Positions 7,882 through 16,890 of a stretch of 42,940 nucleotides of DNA are shown here, in pieces. The stretch's first letter is position 1; the number at the start of each line of letters is the position of its first letter. The notes under the pieces were generated by a model, which saw only the letters and a list, made by a program, of their open reading frames with translations, did no database searches and was not told where the DNA came from. The position numbers and the translations under genes were made by a program. The DNA is from Nosocomiicoccus massiliensis. GTDB lineage: Bacteria; Bacillota; Bacilli; Staphylococcales; Salinicoccaceae. The DNA is taken from positions 1 to 42,940 of the forward strand of contig NZ_CAVG010000040.1 in assembly GCF_000438455.1 (NCBI RefSeq), written 5' to 3'.

Positions 7882-9348
7882 TTATAACTCATTGCTTGCT
7901 GGTTTCGCCTCTTCTGAACCGTAAATATCTTCTAAGAACTCTTCTTTTTCGCTGTCAGTAATATATTTAACCCCAATACCTGTCGCAGCTAAAATGAGTG
8001 CAATAATCGGTACAGAGAAGTTTAAAATCGCATAAGGGCCGTAATCCCATGCGTACACTCCTAACGTTCCATATATAAATACCCCACACGTATTCCAAGG
8101 GATAAATACAGACGTTAACGTACCACCATCTTCTAAGCTTCGCGATAAGTTTTTCGGATGTAGTTTATTGTCTATATATGATTTTAAGTACATTCTTGAC
8201 GGTACAACGATTGAAATATATTGTTCAGAACACGTTGCGTTTGTGAAAAACGCTGAAGCAAGCGTAGCTGAAATTAAACCAAATGTACCTTTTGCGATTT
8301 TTAAAATTTGGTTCATAATCGATTGAAGCATGCCTGAGTACTCCATAATCCCTGCGAAAGTCATCGCAACGATTGTCATCGAAACAGTATACATCATGTC
8401 GAGTAATCCACCGCGGTTAAACAGTGTATCTACACTTTCGTTACCACTTTCTAAAGCGTATCCGTTTGTTAAGACGTCAATTGACGTGCTGAGTGATCCA
8501 CCTTGAACAAATACTTGAGCAAGTACCCCGAGCATCGCACCGATGAATAGTGCAGGTGCAGCACTCATTTTTAATACGATTAAAACGATAACAATTACTG
8601 GCACTAAAAATAGCCACGGTGAAATGACAAAGTTATCTTGCATCGCATTGAGCATGCTATTCACCTCTTCATCATTTAACGTTTCGTTACCAATTACTTT
8701 AAGTCCAATAATTAAAAATACGATTAATGAAATAATAAGCCCTGGAATCGTCGTGTAAAACATATGTTTAATGTGATCGAATAACGGTACGTGTGTTAAA
8801 CCAGCAGCTAAGTTTGTCGTGTCTGATAGCGGTGACATTTTATCTCCAAAATAAGCTCCAGAAATAACAGCTCCGGCAATCATCGCAGGTTCAATCCCCA
8901 TCGACATACCGATACCCATACCAGCAACACCAATTGTCGCCATCGTTGACCATGAGCTACCAATCGCAAGCGCAACTAAAGCACAGATGAGCATAATCGT
9001 GACTAAGAAATATTTTGGATTTAATAAAATTAAACCGTAGTAAATCATCGTCGCAACAATACCCCCACCAATCCAAGAACCGATGACGAGACCAACTAAA
9101 ATAATAATAACAACAGCCGGTAGTGCGAGTTTGATTCCTTTATACATAAATTCTTCAAGTGAATCCCACTTATAGCCACAAATAAGTGCGACAATGGCAG
9201 CAGTTGCCGTACCGAGAATTAACGGCACGTGTGGATCAATTTCAAATTTAACCACCGCAATATACATCGAAAAGATCATAACAATGAACGGTATGATTGC
9301 TAAAAAGACGTTAATCTTCTTTGGTGATTCTAATTTACTTTCCTTCAT
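7882..9348 (-). CDS. nhaC: NhaC-type Na+/H+ antiporter
   Basis: A 488-residue inner membrane transporter with 11-12 predicted spans. The start is ATG 9348, with AGGGGG seven bases before it; the frame stays open 43 codons further up but without a ribosome site. Diagnostic stretches are GGGIVATMIYYG, GSSWSTMATIGVAGMGIG, SGAYFGDKMSPLSDTTNLA (about 205) and the later TNATCSEQY and NTCGVF, all found in the NhaC/IT superfamily. The reaction is probably export of Na+ in exchange for H+; some NhaC relatives instead exchange malate and lactate, which cannot be excluded. The C-terminal tail is short and acidic. Confidence 0.85.
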   Translation of the reverse strand: MKESKLESPKKINVFLAIIPFIVMIFSMYIAVVKFEIDPHVPLILGTATAAIVALICGYKWDSLEEFMYKGIKLALPAVVIIILVGLVIGSWIGGGIVATMIYYGLILLNPKYFLVTIMLICALVALAIGSSWSTMATIGVAGMGIGMSMGIEPAMIAGAVISGAYFGDKMSPLSDTTNLAAGLTHVPLFDHIKHMFYTTIPGLIISLIVFLIIGLKVIGNETLNDEEVNSMLNAMQDNFVISPWLFLVPVIVIVLIVLKMSAAPALFIGAMLGVLAQVFVQGGSLSTSIDVLTNGYALESGNESVDTLFNRGGLLDMMYTVSMTIVAMTFAGIMEYSGMLQSIMNQILKIAKGTFGLISATLASAFFTNATCSEQYISIVVPSRMYLKSYIDNKLHPKNLSRSLEDGGTLTSVFIPWNTCGVFIYGTLGVYAWDYGPYAILNFSVPIIALILAATGIGVKYITDSEKEEFLEDIYGSEEAKPASNEL

Positions 9349-9538
9349 TGAAAATCCCCCTAATAATATTCTCTTTTTAATTATAGCGACAAAATTTAAA
9401 AATGGTAGCGATTTCTTAAATATTTTCAAAAAATCGGTGACATTTTCATCAACAATTTGACTGATTTTAACCTTCAAATATTACAATACACCGAGAAAAT
9501 GATACGATATAATTGATAATTTTATAGGAGAGAACGTA

Positions 9539-10093
9539 ATGAATATACTAGTATTAGCTGGAGCGAATGTCGGCTCAAAAACGGCAACTGCTTTACAATA
9601 CGTCACAAACTATTTTGAAACACACTATAATACTCATAATATTGAGATGATCGATTTAAAAGATAAAACACTCAGCCTAGCAGATGGGCGTCATTATGAA
9701 GACTGGTCTGGCGATACGAAAGAAGTCATTTCTAAAATGTTAGCAGCTGACGTCATCGTTATCGGATTCCCAGTGTTCCAAGCATCTATCCCTGCAGTTC
9801 TAAAAAACTTATTCGACCTATTACCAATCGATGGCTTAAAAGGAAAAACAGTATCCATCGTCTCAACAGCGGGATCTAATAGACATTTCTTAGTTGCAGA
9901 AATGATGCTGAAGCCGATATTAAACTACATGAAAGCACACGTATTATCATCATATGTATTCATCACACCAGAAGCATACGAAGGAAAACGACTCACAGAC
10001 GTCAACATCTTGCACCGTCTCGATAATTTAGCAGATGAAACAATCGACATCGCTGAAGCACATCAATCATTTAGTAAACGTAAGAACAAATAA
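9539..10093 (+). CDS. NADPH-dependent FMN reductase family protein
   Basis: A 184-residue flavodoxin-like protein with an N-terminal strand and phosphate-binding loop LVLAGANVGSKTATA, the FMN-contacting PVFQASIPAVLKNLFDLL (about 77-94) and STAGSNRHFLVAEMMLKPIL (about 109-130). These are the marks of the SsuE/azoreductase-like FMN reductase family, which uses NAD(P)H to reduce FMN or other acceptors. A GGAGAG ribosome site precedes the ATG. It is monocistronic and divergent from nhaC. SsuE would go with sulfonate genes, but none is here, so the physiological substrate is unknown. Confidence 0.85.
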   Translation: MNILVLAGANVGSKTATALQYVTNYFETHYNTHNIEMIDLKDKTLSLADGRHYEDWSGDTKEVISKMLAADVIVIGFPVFQASIPAVLKNLFDLLPIDGLKGKTVSIVSTAGSNRHFLVAEMMLKPILNYMKAHVLSSYVFITPEAYEGKRLTDVNILHRLDNLADETIDIAEAHQSFSKRKNK

Positions 10094-10096
10094 AAC

Positions 10097-10124
10097 AACG
10101 CCGAGTACAGTTGTACTCGGCGTT
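10097..10124. terminator. Bidirectional terminator between the FMN reductase and yefM
   Basis: A perfect 13-bp stem (AACGCCGAGTACA / TGTACTCGGCGTT) with a 2-nt GT loop, flanked by TTTATT on one side and an A-rich stretch on the other. Confidence 0.8.
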
Positions 10125-10152
10125 TATTCATAATGAGACCAACATGGGTAAT

Positions 10153-10410
10153 TTATAATTCTTCCCAGTTAATATCATCGATATTTGTCCAACCACTATT
10201 GTCTTCCATTCGTCTTCTAACGACATTTAACACACCGTTGTTTTCTAAATATAGCGTTTCATTAATACTGTCCCAATTCTCTTTACTAATAAGAACCGCC
10301 TCAGAGTTTAACTTATTATCGCTAATAAATATTGCGTTGTGATTTTCATTTACTTCTTTGAGTAATTTATAGAGGTTTTCTCTCGCTTGAGAAGGTGTCA
10401 AAACTAACAT
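10153..10410 (-). CDS. yefM: Orphan type II antitoxin of the Phd/YefM family
   Basis: An 85-residue protein starting at ATG 10410, with AGGAG eight bases upstream; the in-frame GTG at 10419 is too close to the ribosome site. The N-terminal DNA-binding half reads LTPSQARENLYKLLKEVNE...AVLISKENWDSI, a classic YefM pattern; the acidic C-terminus (DNSGWTNIDDINWEEL) is where YefM wraps its toxin YoeB. No YoeB-like frame follows: only 28 nt separate the stop from the terminator. It lies 18 nt downstream of the metal ATPase on the same strand, so it may be read from that promoter. YefM proteins usually repress their own operon. Confidence 0.85.
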   Translation of the reverse strand: MLVLTPSQARENLYKLLKEVNENHNAIFISDNKLNSEAVLISKENWDSINETLYLENNGVLNVVRRRMEDNSGWTNIDDINWEEL

Positions 10411-10428
10411 GTTAATCACTCCTAATGT

Positions 10429-12303
10429 TTAATCCCTATACGCTAATAATCTTAAACCATTTAATATAACTAGAATTGTTGATCCTTCGTGGCCAATGAC
10501 TCCTAGTGGTAAGTTTATTGCTTGGAAAAGGTTCGCAATGAGGAGTAACGCGATGACCGCAATTGCAAATACAACGTTCGCAATGACGATACGCTTCATC
10601 TTTTTAGACAATCCAATAGAGTACGGTATCATCGTTAAGTCGTCTTTAATAAGTACGACGTCTGCTGTTTCCATTGCGATATCTGTTCCTGAACCCATCG
10701 CAAATCCAACCGAAGATTTTGCTAATGCTGGTGCGTCGTTTACACCATCTCCAACCATTCCAACATTTCCATATTTTTCTTTTAATTCATCTAATATAGA
10801 AGATTTTTCATCTGGCATTTTATTAGCATGAACTTCTTTAATACCGACTTGTTTTGCGATATGCTTTCCGGTATTTTCGTTATCACCCGTAACCATAATC
10901 GTTTGAATACCCATGTTATTGAGTTTTTCAATCGCGATTTTTGCACTTTCTTTCACGACGTCTTCTAGCGCATAAAACGCTTGTAACTCGTTATCGCGAC
11001 TCACAAAGATCACCGTGTTTCCTGTCGATTCTTTTTCAATTACGACACGCTTCACTTCTTCAGATAGCTGAATATTAGATTCATCTAACACATAACTATG
11101 CTTTCCGACTTTCCATTCGCTACCTTCGTTTTGAATTAAGAATCCTTTACCTGTAATATCCTCGACGTGATCGAGTTCAATGAGTGGCGTGTCTTCTAAG
11201 TAATCTAAAATCGCTACTGCAATTGGGTGCATAGAGCCTGATTCTGCACTTTTAATAACCTCATCGACATGTTCGTGGTCGACACCATCTACGTAATAAA
11301 CATCTGTAACAGCAGGCTCGCCAACTGTTAACGTACCTGTTTTGTCGAATATAATCGCGTTTAATGCGTTCGTGTTGTCGATCGTTTGACCGCCTTTAAA
11401 CACCATTCCGTTACGCGCAGCGTTTGAAATTGCTGAAAGTGTTGCTGGCGTTGCACTTGCGACTAATGCACATGGTGACGCAACTGTTAAAAGTACCATT
11501 CCACGGTAAAACGACTCTGTCCAACCCCAGTCGAGTACAAAGTACGCTAAAGCGATAAATAACGGAACTCCGACTAATACAACTTTTACATAAGTGTCTT
11601 CAATTGACTCAATAAAACTCGCCGTTTTACTCGGTGAAGACTGCGCTTCATCGACAAGTCGAATAATTTTAGCAAATAACGTATTGCTATCTTCAACTGT
11701 AACTTCGATATCGATTCTGTTACCTTCGTTAATCGTCCCCCCGACGACCTCGTCTCCTGTTACTTTTTCAACAGGAACAGATTCACCTGTAACAGATGCT
11801 TCGTTAACAACCGCGTCAGTTGAAAGAAGTTTTCCGTCAATAGGAATTGTTTCACCGCGTGGCACTTGAACTTTATCTCCAACTTTTAGCTCAGCGGTTG
11901 GTACGACTTCAATTTCGCCGTTTTCATTGTAGCGACGCGCTTCGTCTGGCGTTAAGTTCATTAACTCAGAAATCGCGTTTCGGCTTTTTTCGTTTGCCAT
12001 CGATTCCATCGCTTCAGCAAGACTGAAGATGAAAATTAACAGCGCACCTTCCATCCAATATCCGATGATCGATGCACCAACGGCTGCTAAGATCATCAGT
12101 ACGTCTACGTTTAAATGCTTGTCGTGAATCAGTTCTTCGATTCCGTTTTTAGCGCTATAATATCCCCCGATTAAAAAAGCAGCAATAAACACTGGAATCG
12201 CAGCATTTTCAAGGCTTTGGTATTGAAGTACAATCCCTATAATAATAAGAACCGCACAAATCACCGTGTTTCTGAAGCCTTTGTTTTGTAACCATTTTTT
12301 CAA
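10429..12303 (-). CDS. pfeT: PIB-4-type metal-efflux ATPase (PfeT/ZosA/CoaT-like)
   Basis: A 624-residue P-type ATPase. Visible parts are TGES (172-175), the intramembrane metal motif Ser-Pro-Cys at 276-278, phosphorylation site DKTGTLT (Asp320), TGDNENT and GDGVNDAPAL, and HEGS in the last transmembrane helix (605-608). SPC plus HEG(G/S), together with no N-terminal HMA domain, define the PIB-4 group, whose members export Fe2+, Co2+ or Zn2+ (B. subtilis PfeT/ZosA, Listeria FrvA). Copper and Zn/Cd pumps have CPC instead. The start is TTG 12303 with AGGTG upstream. Its promoter carries a PerR-box-like sequence, which fits iron efflux under peroxide or iron stress. Confidence 0.85.
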   Translation of the reverse strand: MKKWLQNKGFRNTVICAVLIIIGIVLQYQSLENAAIPVFIAAFLIGGYYSAKNGIEELIHDKHLNVDVLMILAAVGASIIGYWMEGALLIFIFSLAEAMESMANEKSRNAISELMNLTPDEARRYNENGEIEVVPTAELKVGDKVQVPRGETIPIDGKLLSTDAVVNEASVTGESVPVEKVTGDEVVGGTINEGNRIDIEVTVEDSNTLFAKIIRLVDEAQSSPSKTASFIESIEDTYVKVVLVGVPLFIALAYFVLDWGWTESFYRGMVLLTVASPCALVASATPATLSAISNAARNGMVFKGGQTIDNTNALNAIIFDKTGTLTVGEPAVTDVYYVDGVDHEHVDEVIKSAESGSMHPIAVAILDYLEDTPLIELDHVEDITGKGFLIQNEGSEWKVGKHSYVLDESNIQLSEEVKRVVIEKESTGNTVIFVSRDNELQAFYALEDVVKESAKIAIEKLNNMGIQTIMVTGDNENTGKHIAKQVGIKEVHANKMPDEKSSILDELKEKYGNVGMVGDGVNDAPALAKSSVGFAMGSGTDIAMETADVVLIKDDLTMIPYSIGLSKKMKRIVIANVVFAIAVIALLLIANLFQAINLPLGVIGHEGSTILVILNGLRLLAYRD

Positions 12304-12362
12304 AGTTGTTCACCTACTAATTTAGAAAATTATCATTTAATTTAATGCTATATCTATACTTA

Positions 12363-12391
12363 ATTATAATAATTTTAAATAAGAAATACAA
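12363..12391 (-). promoter_or_regulatory. Promoter of the metal ATPase
   Basis: On the minus strand -35 TTGTAT (12386-12391), a 17-nt spacer and a perfect -10 TATAAT (12363-12368), about 60 bp before the TTG start. Confidence 0.65.
12364..12378. promoter_or_regulatory. PerR-box-like operator overlapping the ATPase promoter
   Basis: The plus-strand 15-mer TTATAATAATTTTAA differs at one position from the reverse complement of the PerR consensus TTATAATTATTATAA. It overlaps the -10 box and spacer, where a repressor would block polymerase. B. subtilis pfeT is PerR-regulated. The region is AT-rich, so a chance match is possible. Confidence 0.55.
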
Positions 12392-12490
12392 TGATTTAGA
12401 TCAGTTGTTATTATTTTATTTTCAAACATCCTTTTATTCTAAGTATCAATATGTTAGTCTATATACTTGTGTATAAAAAGGAGTGTTAAA

Positions 12491-14095
12491 ATGACCGATA
12501 AAAGTAAGCAAAAAATATCACCAGTGTTTAAATACGCGTCAATTTTAGTACTAATTCTTGTTTTATTTGGTATGTTTATGCCAGCAAGATTCGGTGAATG
12601 GACTGGAGCTTTAAGTAACTATATTACGGTTACTTTTGGTTGGTATTACATGATACTTGTTACGGTAATTATTATATTTTCAGTATTTTTAATATTTAGT
12701 CCGATTGGAAAATTAAAACTCGGTAAACCGAATGACGAACCTGAATTCAGAACAATTTCTTGGTTAGCGATGTTATTCAGTGCCGGTATGGGGATCGGCC
12801 TTGTGTTCTACGGGGCATCAGAACCTATATCCCATTATCTAGCACCACCATCAACTGACCCAGAAACTAAAGAAGCTTTCATGGAGTCAATGCGTTCCAC
12901 GATATTCCACTATGGATTCCATCCGTGGGCGGTATATGGAATCGTTGCGTTATCTCTCGCATACTTCCAATTTAGAAAGAACGAAGATGGTTTACTATCT
13001 AAAACGTTACGACCTATTTTTGGAGATCGTGTAGATGGTCCATTAGGTACAGTCGTCGACGTACTTGCTGTATTCGCAACTGTTATTGGGGTTGCGGTAT
13101 CTTTAGGTGTAGGTACGTTACAAATTAACGCCGGTCTTAATTATTTATTTAATGTACCTCAAAATATATTAGTACAGTTTATAATTATTTTTGTTGTAAC
13201 AATTCTATTCCTAGCAAGTGCTTGGAGTGGATTATCTAAAGGGATTCAATATTTAAGTAACATTAATATGTCTCTTGCAGTGCTATTATTAGTTGCTCTA
13301 TTTTTCATAGGACCAACGATTCTTATTTTAAATATGATGACAACAACAGCAGGATCTTACCTCGGAACATTTTTACAAAACAGTTTCGACGTAGCCCCTC
13401 TCTATGAGCAAAAAGCAGAATGGCTGAAAAGCTGGACGATTTACTACTGGGGTTGGTGGATCAGTTGGAGTCCTTTCGTTGGTATATTTATTGCACGTGT
13501 ATCAAAAGGACGTTCAATTAGACAATTTGTCATTGCAGTATTACTCGTTCCAACAATCGTAAGCTTAATTTGGTTTAGTGTATTTGGAACGACAGGAATT
13601 ACTGTCGCTCAAAATTCAGACAGCATATTAGCGTTATCACCAGAAACACAGTTATTTGCGATATTTAATGAATTACCACTTAGTGTCGTACTTTCAACAA
13701 TCGCAATACTATTAGTATCGATATTCTTTATTACATCTGCAGACTCAGCGACATTCGTTTTAGGTATGCAAACATCTCACGGAACGTTACAACCTCCTAA
13801 AAGAATTAAAATTACTTGGGGAATATTACTTTCACTCATCGCATTTGTACTATTACTCACAGGCGGTGACGAAGGTCTAGGAGCGTTACAATCAGCAGCG
13901 ATTATATCTGCTTTCCCATTTAGTATTGTTATCATTCTGATGACAATCAGTTTCTATAAAGACGCCGACTTAGAACGACGTAACTTAGGTCTTACGATTA
14001 CACCAGACCAAGACAAGTTAGAAGAATATCATGAACATGTAGAAGAACATCCAGATCAAGATATGGAAAGAGAAAATCCAGACAACGTATTCTAA
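12491..14095 (+). CDS. BCCT family betaine/choline/carnitine transporter (OpuD/BetT-like)
   Basis: A 534-residue membrane protein with 12 predicted spans. I start it at ATG 12491, behind AAAGGAGTGTTAAA; the frame is open 8 codons upstream without a ribosome site. Family signatures are GMGIGLVFYGASEPISHY (about 92-109), the aromatic substrate/Na+ region YYWGWWISWSPFVGIFIARVSKGR (about 316-339) and SADSATFVLGMQTS (about 416-429). These carriers import compatible solutes with Na+ or H+ during osmotic stress. The cytoplasmic C-terminus is rich in Glu, Asp and His (EEYHEHVEEHPDQD), a place where osmosensing occurs in BetP. Exact substrate is not decidable. Confidence 0.9.
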   Translation: MTDKSKQKISPVFKYASILVLILVLFGMFMPARFGEWTGALSNYITVTFGWYYMILVTVIIIFSVFLIFSPIGKLKLGKPNDEPEFRTISWLAMLFSAGMGIGLVFYGASEPISHYLAPPSTDPETKEAFMESMRSTIFHYGFHPWAVYGIVALSLAYFQFRKNEDGLLSKTLRPIFGDRVDGPLGTVVDVLAVFATVIGVAVSLGVGTLQINAGLNYLFNVPQNILVQFIIIFVVTILFLASAWSGLSKGIQYLSNINMSLAVLLLVALFFIGPTILILNMMTTTAGSYLGTFLQNSFDVAPLYEQKAEWLKSWTIYYWGWWISWSPFVGIFIARVSKGRSIRQFVIAVLLVPTIVSLIWFSVFGTTGITVAQNSDSILALSPETQLFAIFNELPLSVVLSTIAILLVSIFFITSADSATFVLGMQTSHGTLQPPKRIKITWGILLSLIAFVLLLTGGDEGLGALQSAAIISAFPFSIVIILMTISFYKDADLERRNLGLTITPDQDKLEEYHEHVEEHPDQDMERENPDNVF

Positions 14096-14101
14096 AATTA
14101 T

Positions 14102-14133
14102 CCTTACCGATTTTTATATCGGTAAGGTTTTTT
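14102..14133 (+). terminator. Terminator of the BCCT transporter gene
   Basis: A perfect 10-bp stem (CCTTACCGAT / ATCGGTAAGG) with a TTTTAT loop and a run of six U. Confidence 0.9.
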
Positions 14134-14182
14134 ATTTTGTATCTAATAAGAAAAAATATATTCAACTTTTCAAAAATACATA

Positions 14183-14211
14183 TTGTTTATTCACCATATA
14201 ATGGATATGAT
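14183..14211 (+). promoter_or_regulatory. Predicted promoter of the PTS-IIC-like gene
   Basis: -35 TTGTTT (14183-14188), a 17-nt spacer and -10 TATGAT (14206-14211), about 35 bp before the ATG. Confidence 0.5.
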
Positions 14212-14246
14212 TATGAAAAATACATATTACGGAGTGATTCTTTCGT

Positions 14247-15287
14247 ATGAAAATGTCTAAAAAGGATTTCTTTTTTAATATTTTAAATGGGATGGCGATC
14301 GGTATCGTCGTCGCATTAGTTACTAGTGCATTGCTCGGAGAAATTTTAAAGTTTTTCGGGCGTTACTCTGACGTCTTTATAACGGTCGGTAATGCAGTCA
14401 GTTCGTTTCAGTTAATTACGTCAGTGATCATCGGTGTGTTAGCGGGGATGAACTTAAAGTTTGACGGAATTCGTAGCGTTATTTTAGGTGGAGCAGCGTT
14501 AATCGGTTCTGGAGCATTAGTCTTTGAAGAAACGGGTGTCCGTTTACAAGGAATGGGAGATTTAATTAACGTTTTAATTACACTCATTATTGCAGCGGCT
14601 ATTATCGTATTCATTGGCGATAAACTCGGATCACTGAACATCGTATTTTTACCGTTTCTCGGTGGTGTCGTTCCCGGTTTAATCGGATTAATGATCTTAC
14701 CGTACTCAAAACTTGTGACAACGAGTTTAGGTGAGTTAATTGCGCACTTTACAGATTTAAATCCGCTTCTCATGACGATTTTAATTTGTGTATTTTACTC
14801 TGCATTTCTCGCAACACCAATTTCACTCGTTGCGATTGCGACTGTTGTAAGTCTTTCTGGACTTGCGAGTGGTGCAGCAAACTTAGGAATTTTAACAGCA
14901 TGTATGACGTTTTTATTTGGCTCAATTGGAATTAACAACAAAGGTACCATCATCGCTCTCATCATCGGTACAGGTAAAATGATGATGCCAGTGTACTTCA
15001 AAAACCCAATTATCGCGGTGCCGTTAGTCATTAACGGAATTATCGTCGGTGCGACAGGTTACTTCATGAACGTGCAAGGAACACCAATGTCAGCAGGTTT
15101 TGGTCACACAGGATTAGTTGGTCCAATTAACTCGTTAGCGTTAATGGACGGTAGTACGAGTATGAATATCGCTAAACTTACAGTGGCGTATCTCATCGTT
15201 CCTGTCATTGCTGCATTTATCGTCGATAAACTATGCTTAAAGTTTCTACCAAAATATACGAGAGAAATGTTCTTATTTAAACCATAA
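14247..15287 (+). CDS. PTS EIIC-like membrane protein (PTS_EIIC_2 / PfoR-like family)
   Basis: A 346-residue protein with about ten hydrophobic segments and no IIA or IIB domain. The pattern NILNGMAIGIVVALV at the start, the repeated GLASGAANLGILTACMTFLFGSIGINNKGT and the late GFGHTGLVGPINSLALM are features of the PTS_EIIC_2 family often labelled PTS sugar subunit IIC or PfoR. Such proteins occur alone in many Firmicutes; whether they transport a sugar or regulate is not established. GGAGTG lies upstream; either ATG 14247 or 14253 could be used. Own promoter and terminator make it monocistronic. Confidence 0.75.
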   Translation: MKMSKKDFFFNILNGMAIGIVVALVTSALLGEILKFFGRYSDVFITVGNAVSSFQLITSVIIGVLAGMNLKFDGIRSVILGGAALIGSGALVFEETGVRLQGMGDLINVLITLIIAAAIIVFIGDKLGSLNIVFLPFLGGVVPGLIGLMILPYSKLVTTSLGELIAHFTDLNPLLMTILICVFYSAFLATPISLVAIATVVSLSGLASGAANLGILTACMTFLFGSIGINNKGTIIALIIGTGKMMMPVYFKNPIIAVPLVINGIIVGATGYFMNVQGTPMSAGFGHTGLVGPINSLALMDGSTSMNIAKLTVAYLIVPVIAAFIVDKLCLKFLPKYTREMFLFKP

Positions 15288-15288
15288 A

Positions 15289-15313
15289 AAGACTGCAGCT
15301 CTGCTGCAGTCTT
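15289..15313. terminator. Bidirectional terminator between the PTS-IIC-like gene and the aldehyde dehydrogenase
   Basis: A perfect 11-bp stem (AAGACTGCAGC / GCTGCAGTCTT) with a TCT loop, followed by CTTTT on the plus strand and by U-rich sequence on the minus strand. Confidence 0.85.
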
Positions 15314-15316
15314 CTT

Positions 15317-16768
15317 TTAATTAAACGGATATGGCAATGGTCCACGCTGAGTACTCATCCATTTTAAATCTGTAAAATCTTCTAACACATATGGATTTCC
15401 GTAACGTCCCATACCACTATTTTTCACGCCACCAAACGGTATATTCGGAAAATCAAGAACCGTTTGTTCATTGACGTGTACCATACCACTTTCTATTTGT
15501 TCCGCATACTTCTGTCCTTTTTCAACATCTTCAGTAAATATCGCAGCCGATAGTCCGTAATCTGTATCGTTAGCAAAACGAATTGCTTCATCGTTAGAAC
15601 TTGCTTTTATAATTAATGCGATCGGACTAAATAATTCAGTTTGTGCGATCTTGCTATCATTTTTAATATCTTTAAAGATAAACGGTGTGACAAAATTACC
15701 TTTCACTTCGCCTTCTAAGACGATTTCACCAGAGGCTTTTGCCATTTCGATAAACTTCTTCGTTTTTTCTAACTGAGTTTTATTAATAATCGGCCCAATA
15801 ATTCCAACTTTATTGTGCTCGACACTCATTTTTAAATTTTCAGTTGCTGCTTTAAATTTATCGATAAAAGTATCATACACTGATTCATGAACGATGATTC
15901 GATTGACACTCATACATATTTGACCGGAATGTAAAAATTTCCCAGGAATTAACGCACGAACTGCATGATCTAAATTCGCATCATCCATAACGATAAAAGG
16001 ACTATTCCCACCAAGTTCTAGCGCTGTCGATATAAATCTATCGTTTGTTACTTTACGAATGTGTTTACCAACTGCAGTCGATCCTGTAAAGCTAATCGCA
16101 TTAATTTTTTCATGTGTAAAGAAGACATCTCCTACGAGTTTCGGTTCAGTTAACACCATTTGGAAAACGTTACTCGGTACTCCCGCTTCTCTTAATAATA
16201 CTGCTGGTATCGCTCCACTCACGATACCTGTTTGAACGTCCGGTTTGTGAACGACCGCATTGCCTAACGCTAGTGCTGGCGCAATCGTACGCATCGATAA
16301 ATGTAACGGGAAATTAAATGGCGCAACGGACGACACCACACCTTTTGGTGAGCGGTAAATTAAATTTTTCTTACCTAGTATAAGAGATGAACGATTTCCA
16401 ACATGTCCAATCTTTTCTACTAATTTTAAAGACTCTCTTAAAATATTGATTGTCGCAACGTATTCAGCATTCGCTTTAACAAACGTACTTCCACTCTCTT
16501 TAATTAAGACGTCTACGATATTTTTTCTATGCTGAATAAATAATTTTATAAGGTTTTTAAGTACTTTCTTACGTTGCTTCGGATTGTTTTTCCATTCACT
16601 ATTATCCGCAACTTCAAATGCCTTGTTCGTTTGCTCTAAACTCGCAAGCGGAATTTCCGCAACCAACGAGTCGTCAAACGGATTTAACGACTGAAATACT
16701 TCCCCACTGTCGCCTTCAACAAATTCTCCATCTATATAACTTTTATTTAAAGATAAAAAGATATTCAT
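15317..16768 (-). CDS. NAD(P)-dependent aldehyde dehydrogenase
   Basis: A 483-residue ALDH superfamily enzyme oxidising an aldehyde to the acid. Catalytic Cys285 is in HSGQICMSVNR, the general base Glu251 in LELGGNSPF, the oxyanion Asn152 in VAPFNFPL, and the cofactor loop is FTGSTAVGKHI (228-238). The N-terminal motif YIDGEFVEGDSGEVFQSLNPFD and the C-terminal FGGVKNSGMGRYG fit the vanillin/benzaldehyde dehydrogenase branch (YfmT-like), but substrate cannot be fixed. GGAGTG precedes the ATG. It is a single-gene unit divergent from the cystine symporter gene, with no pathway neighbour. Confidence 0.9.
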   Translation of the reverse strand: MNIFLSLNKSYIDGEFVEGDSGEVFQSLNPFDDSLVAEIPLASLEQTNKAFEVADNSEWKNNPKQRKKVLKNLIKLFIQHRKNIVDVLIKESGSTFVKANAEYVATINILRESLKLVEKIGHVGNRSSLILGKKNLIYRSPKGVVSSVAPFNFPLHLSMRTIAPALALGNAVVHKPDVQTGIVSGAIPAVLLREAGVPSNVFQMVLTEPKLVGDVFFTHEKINAISFTGSTAVGKHIRKVTNDRFISTALELGGNSPFIVMDDANLDHAVRALIPGKFLHSGQICMSVNRIIVHESVYDTFIDKFKAATENLKMSVEHNKVGIIGPIINKTQLEKTKKFIEMAKASGEIVLEGEVKGNFVTPFIFKDIKNDSKIAQTELFSPIALIIKASSNDEAIRFANDTDYGLSAAIFTEDVEKGQKYAEQIESGMVHVNEQTVLDFPNIPFGGVKNSGMGRYGNPYVLEDFTDLKWMSTQRGPLPYPFN

Positions 16769-16890
16769 ATCATCACTCCATTTTTATACTATACCCAAAA
16801 AATATTTTATTAATTTAAAACATATCTATTTACTAGGAATTAAAAATGTCCTATAATCGATTTATCAAAATTTTAAAAAGGATGTTATTC

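Noticed and set aside
10133-10342. Plus-strand frame opposite yefM, considered as a missing toxin
   Set aside because: Toxins of YefM lie downstream on the same strand. This frame is antisense, without YoeB motifs or a ribosome site.
10429-12303. Copper or Zn/Cd-type pump annotation for the P-type ATPase
   Set aside because: The membrane metal motif is Ser-Pro-Cys, not Cys-Pro-Cys, and no N-terminal HMA domain is present.
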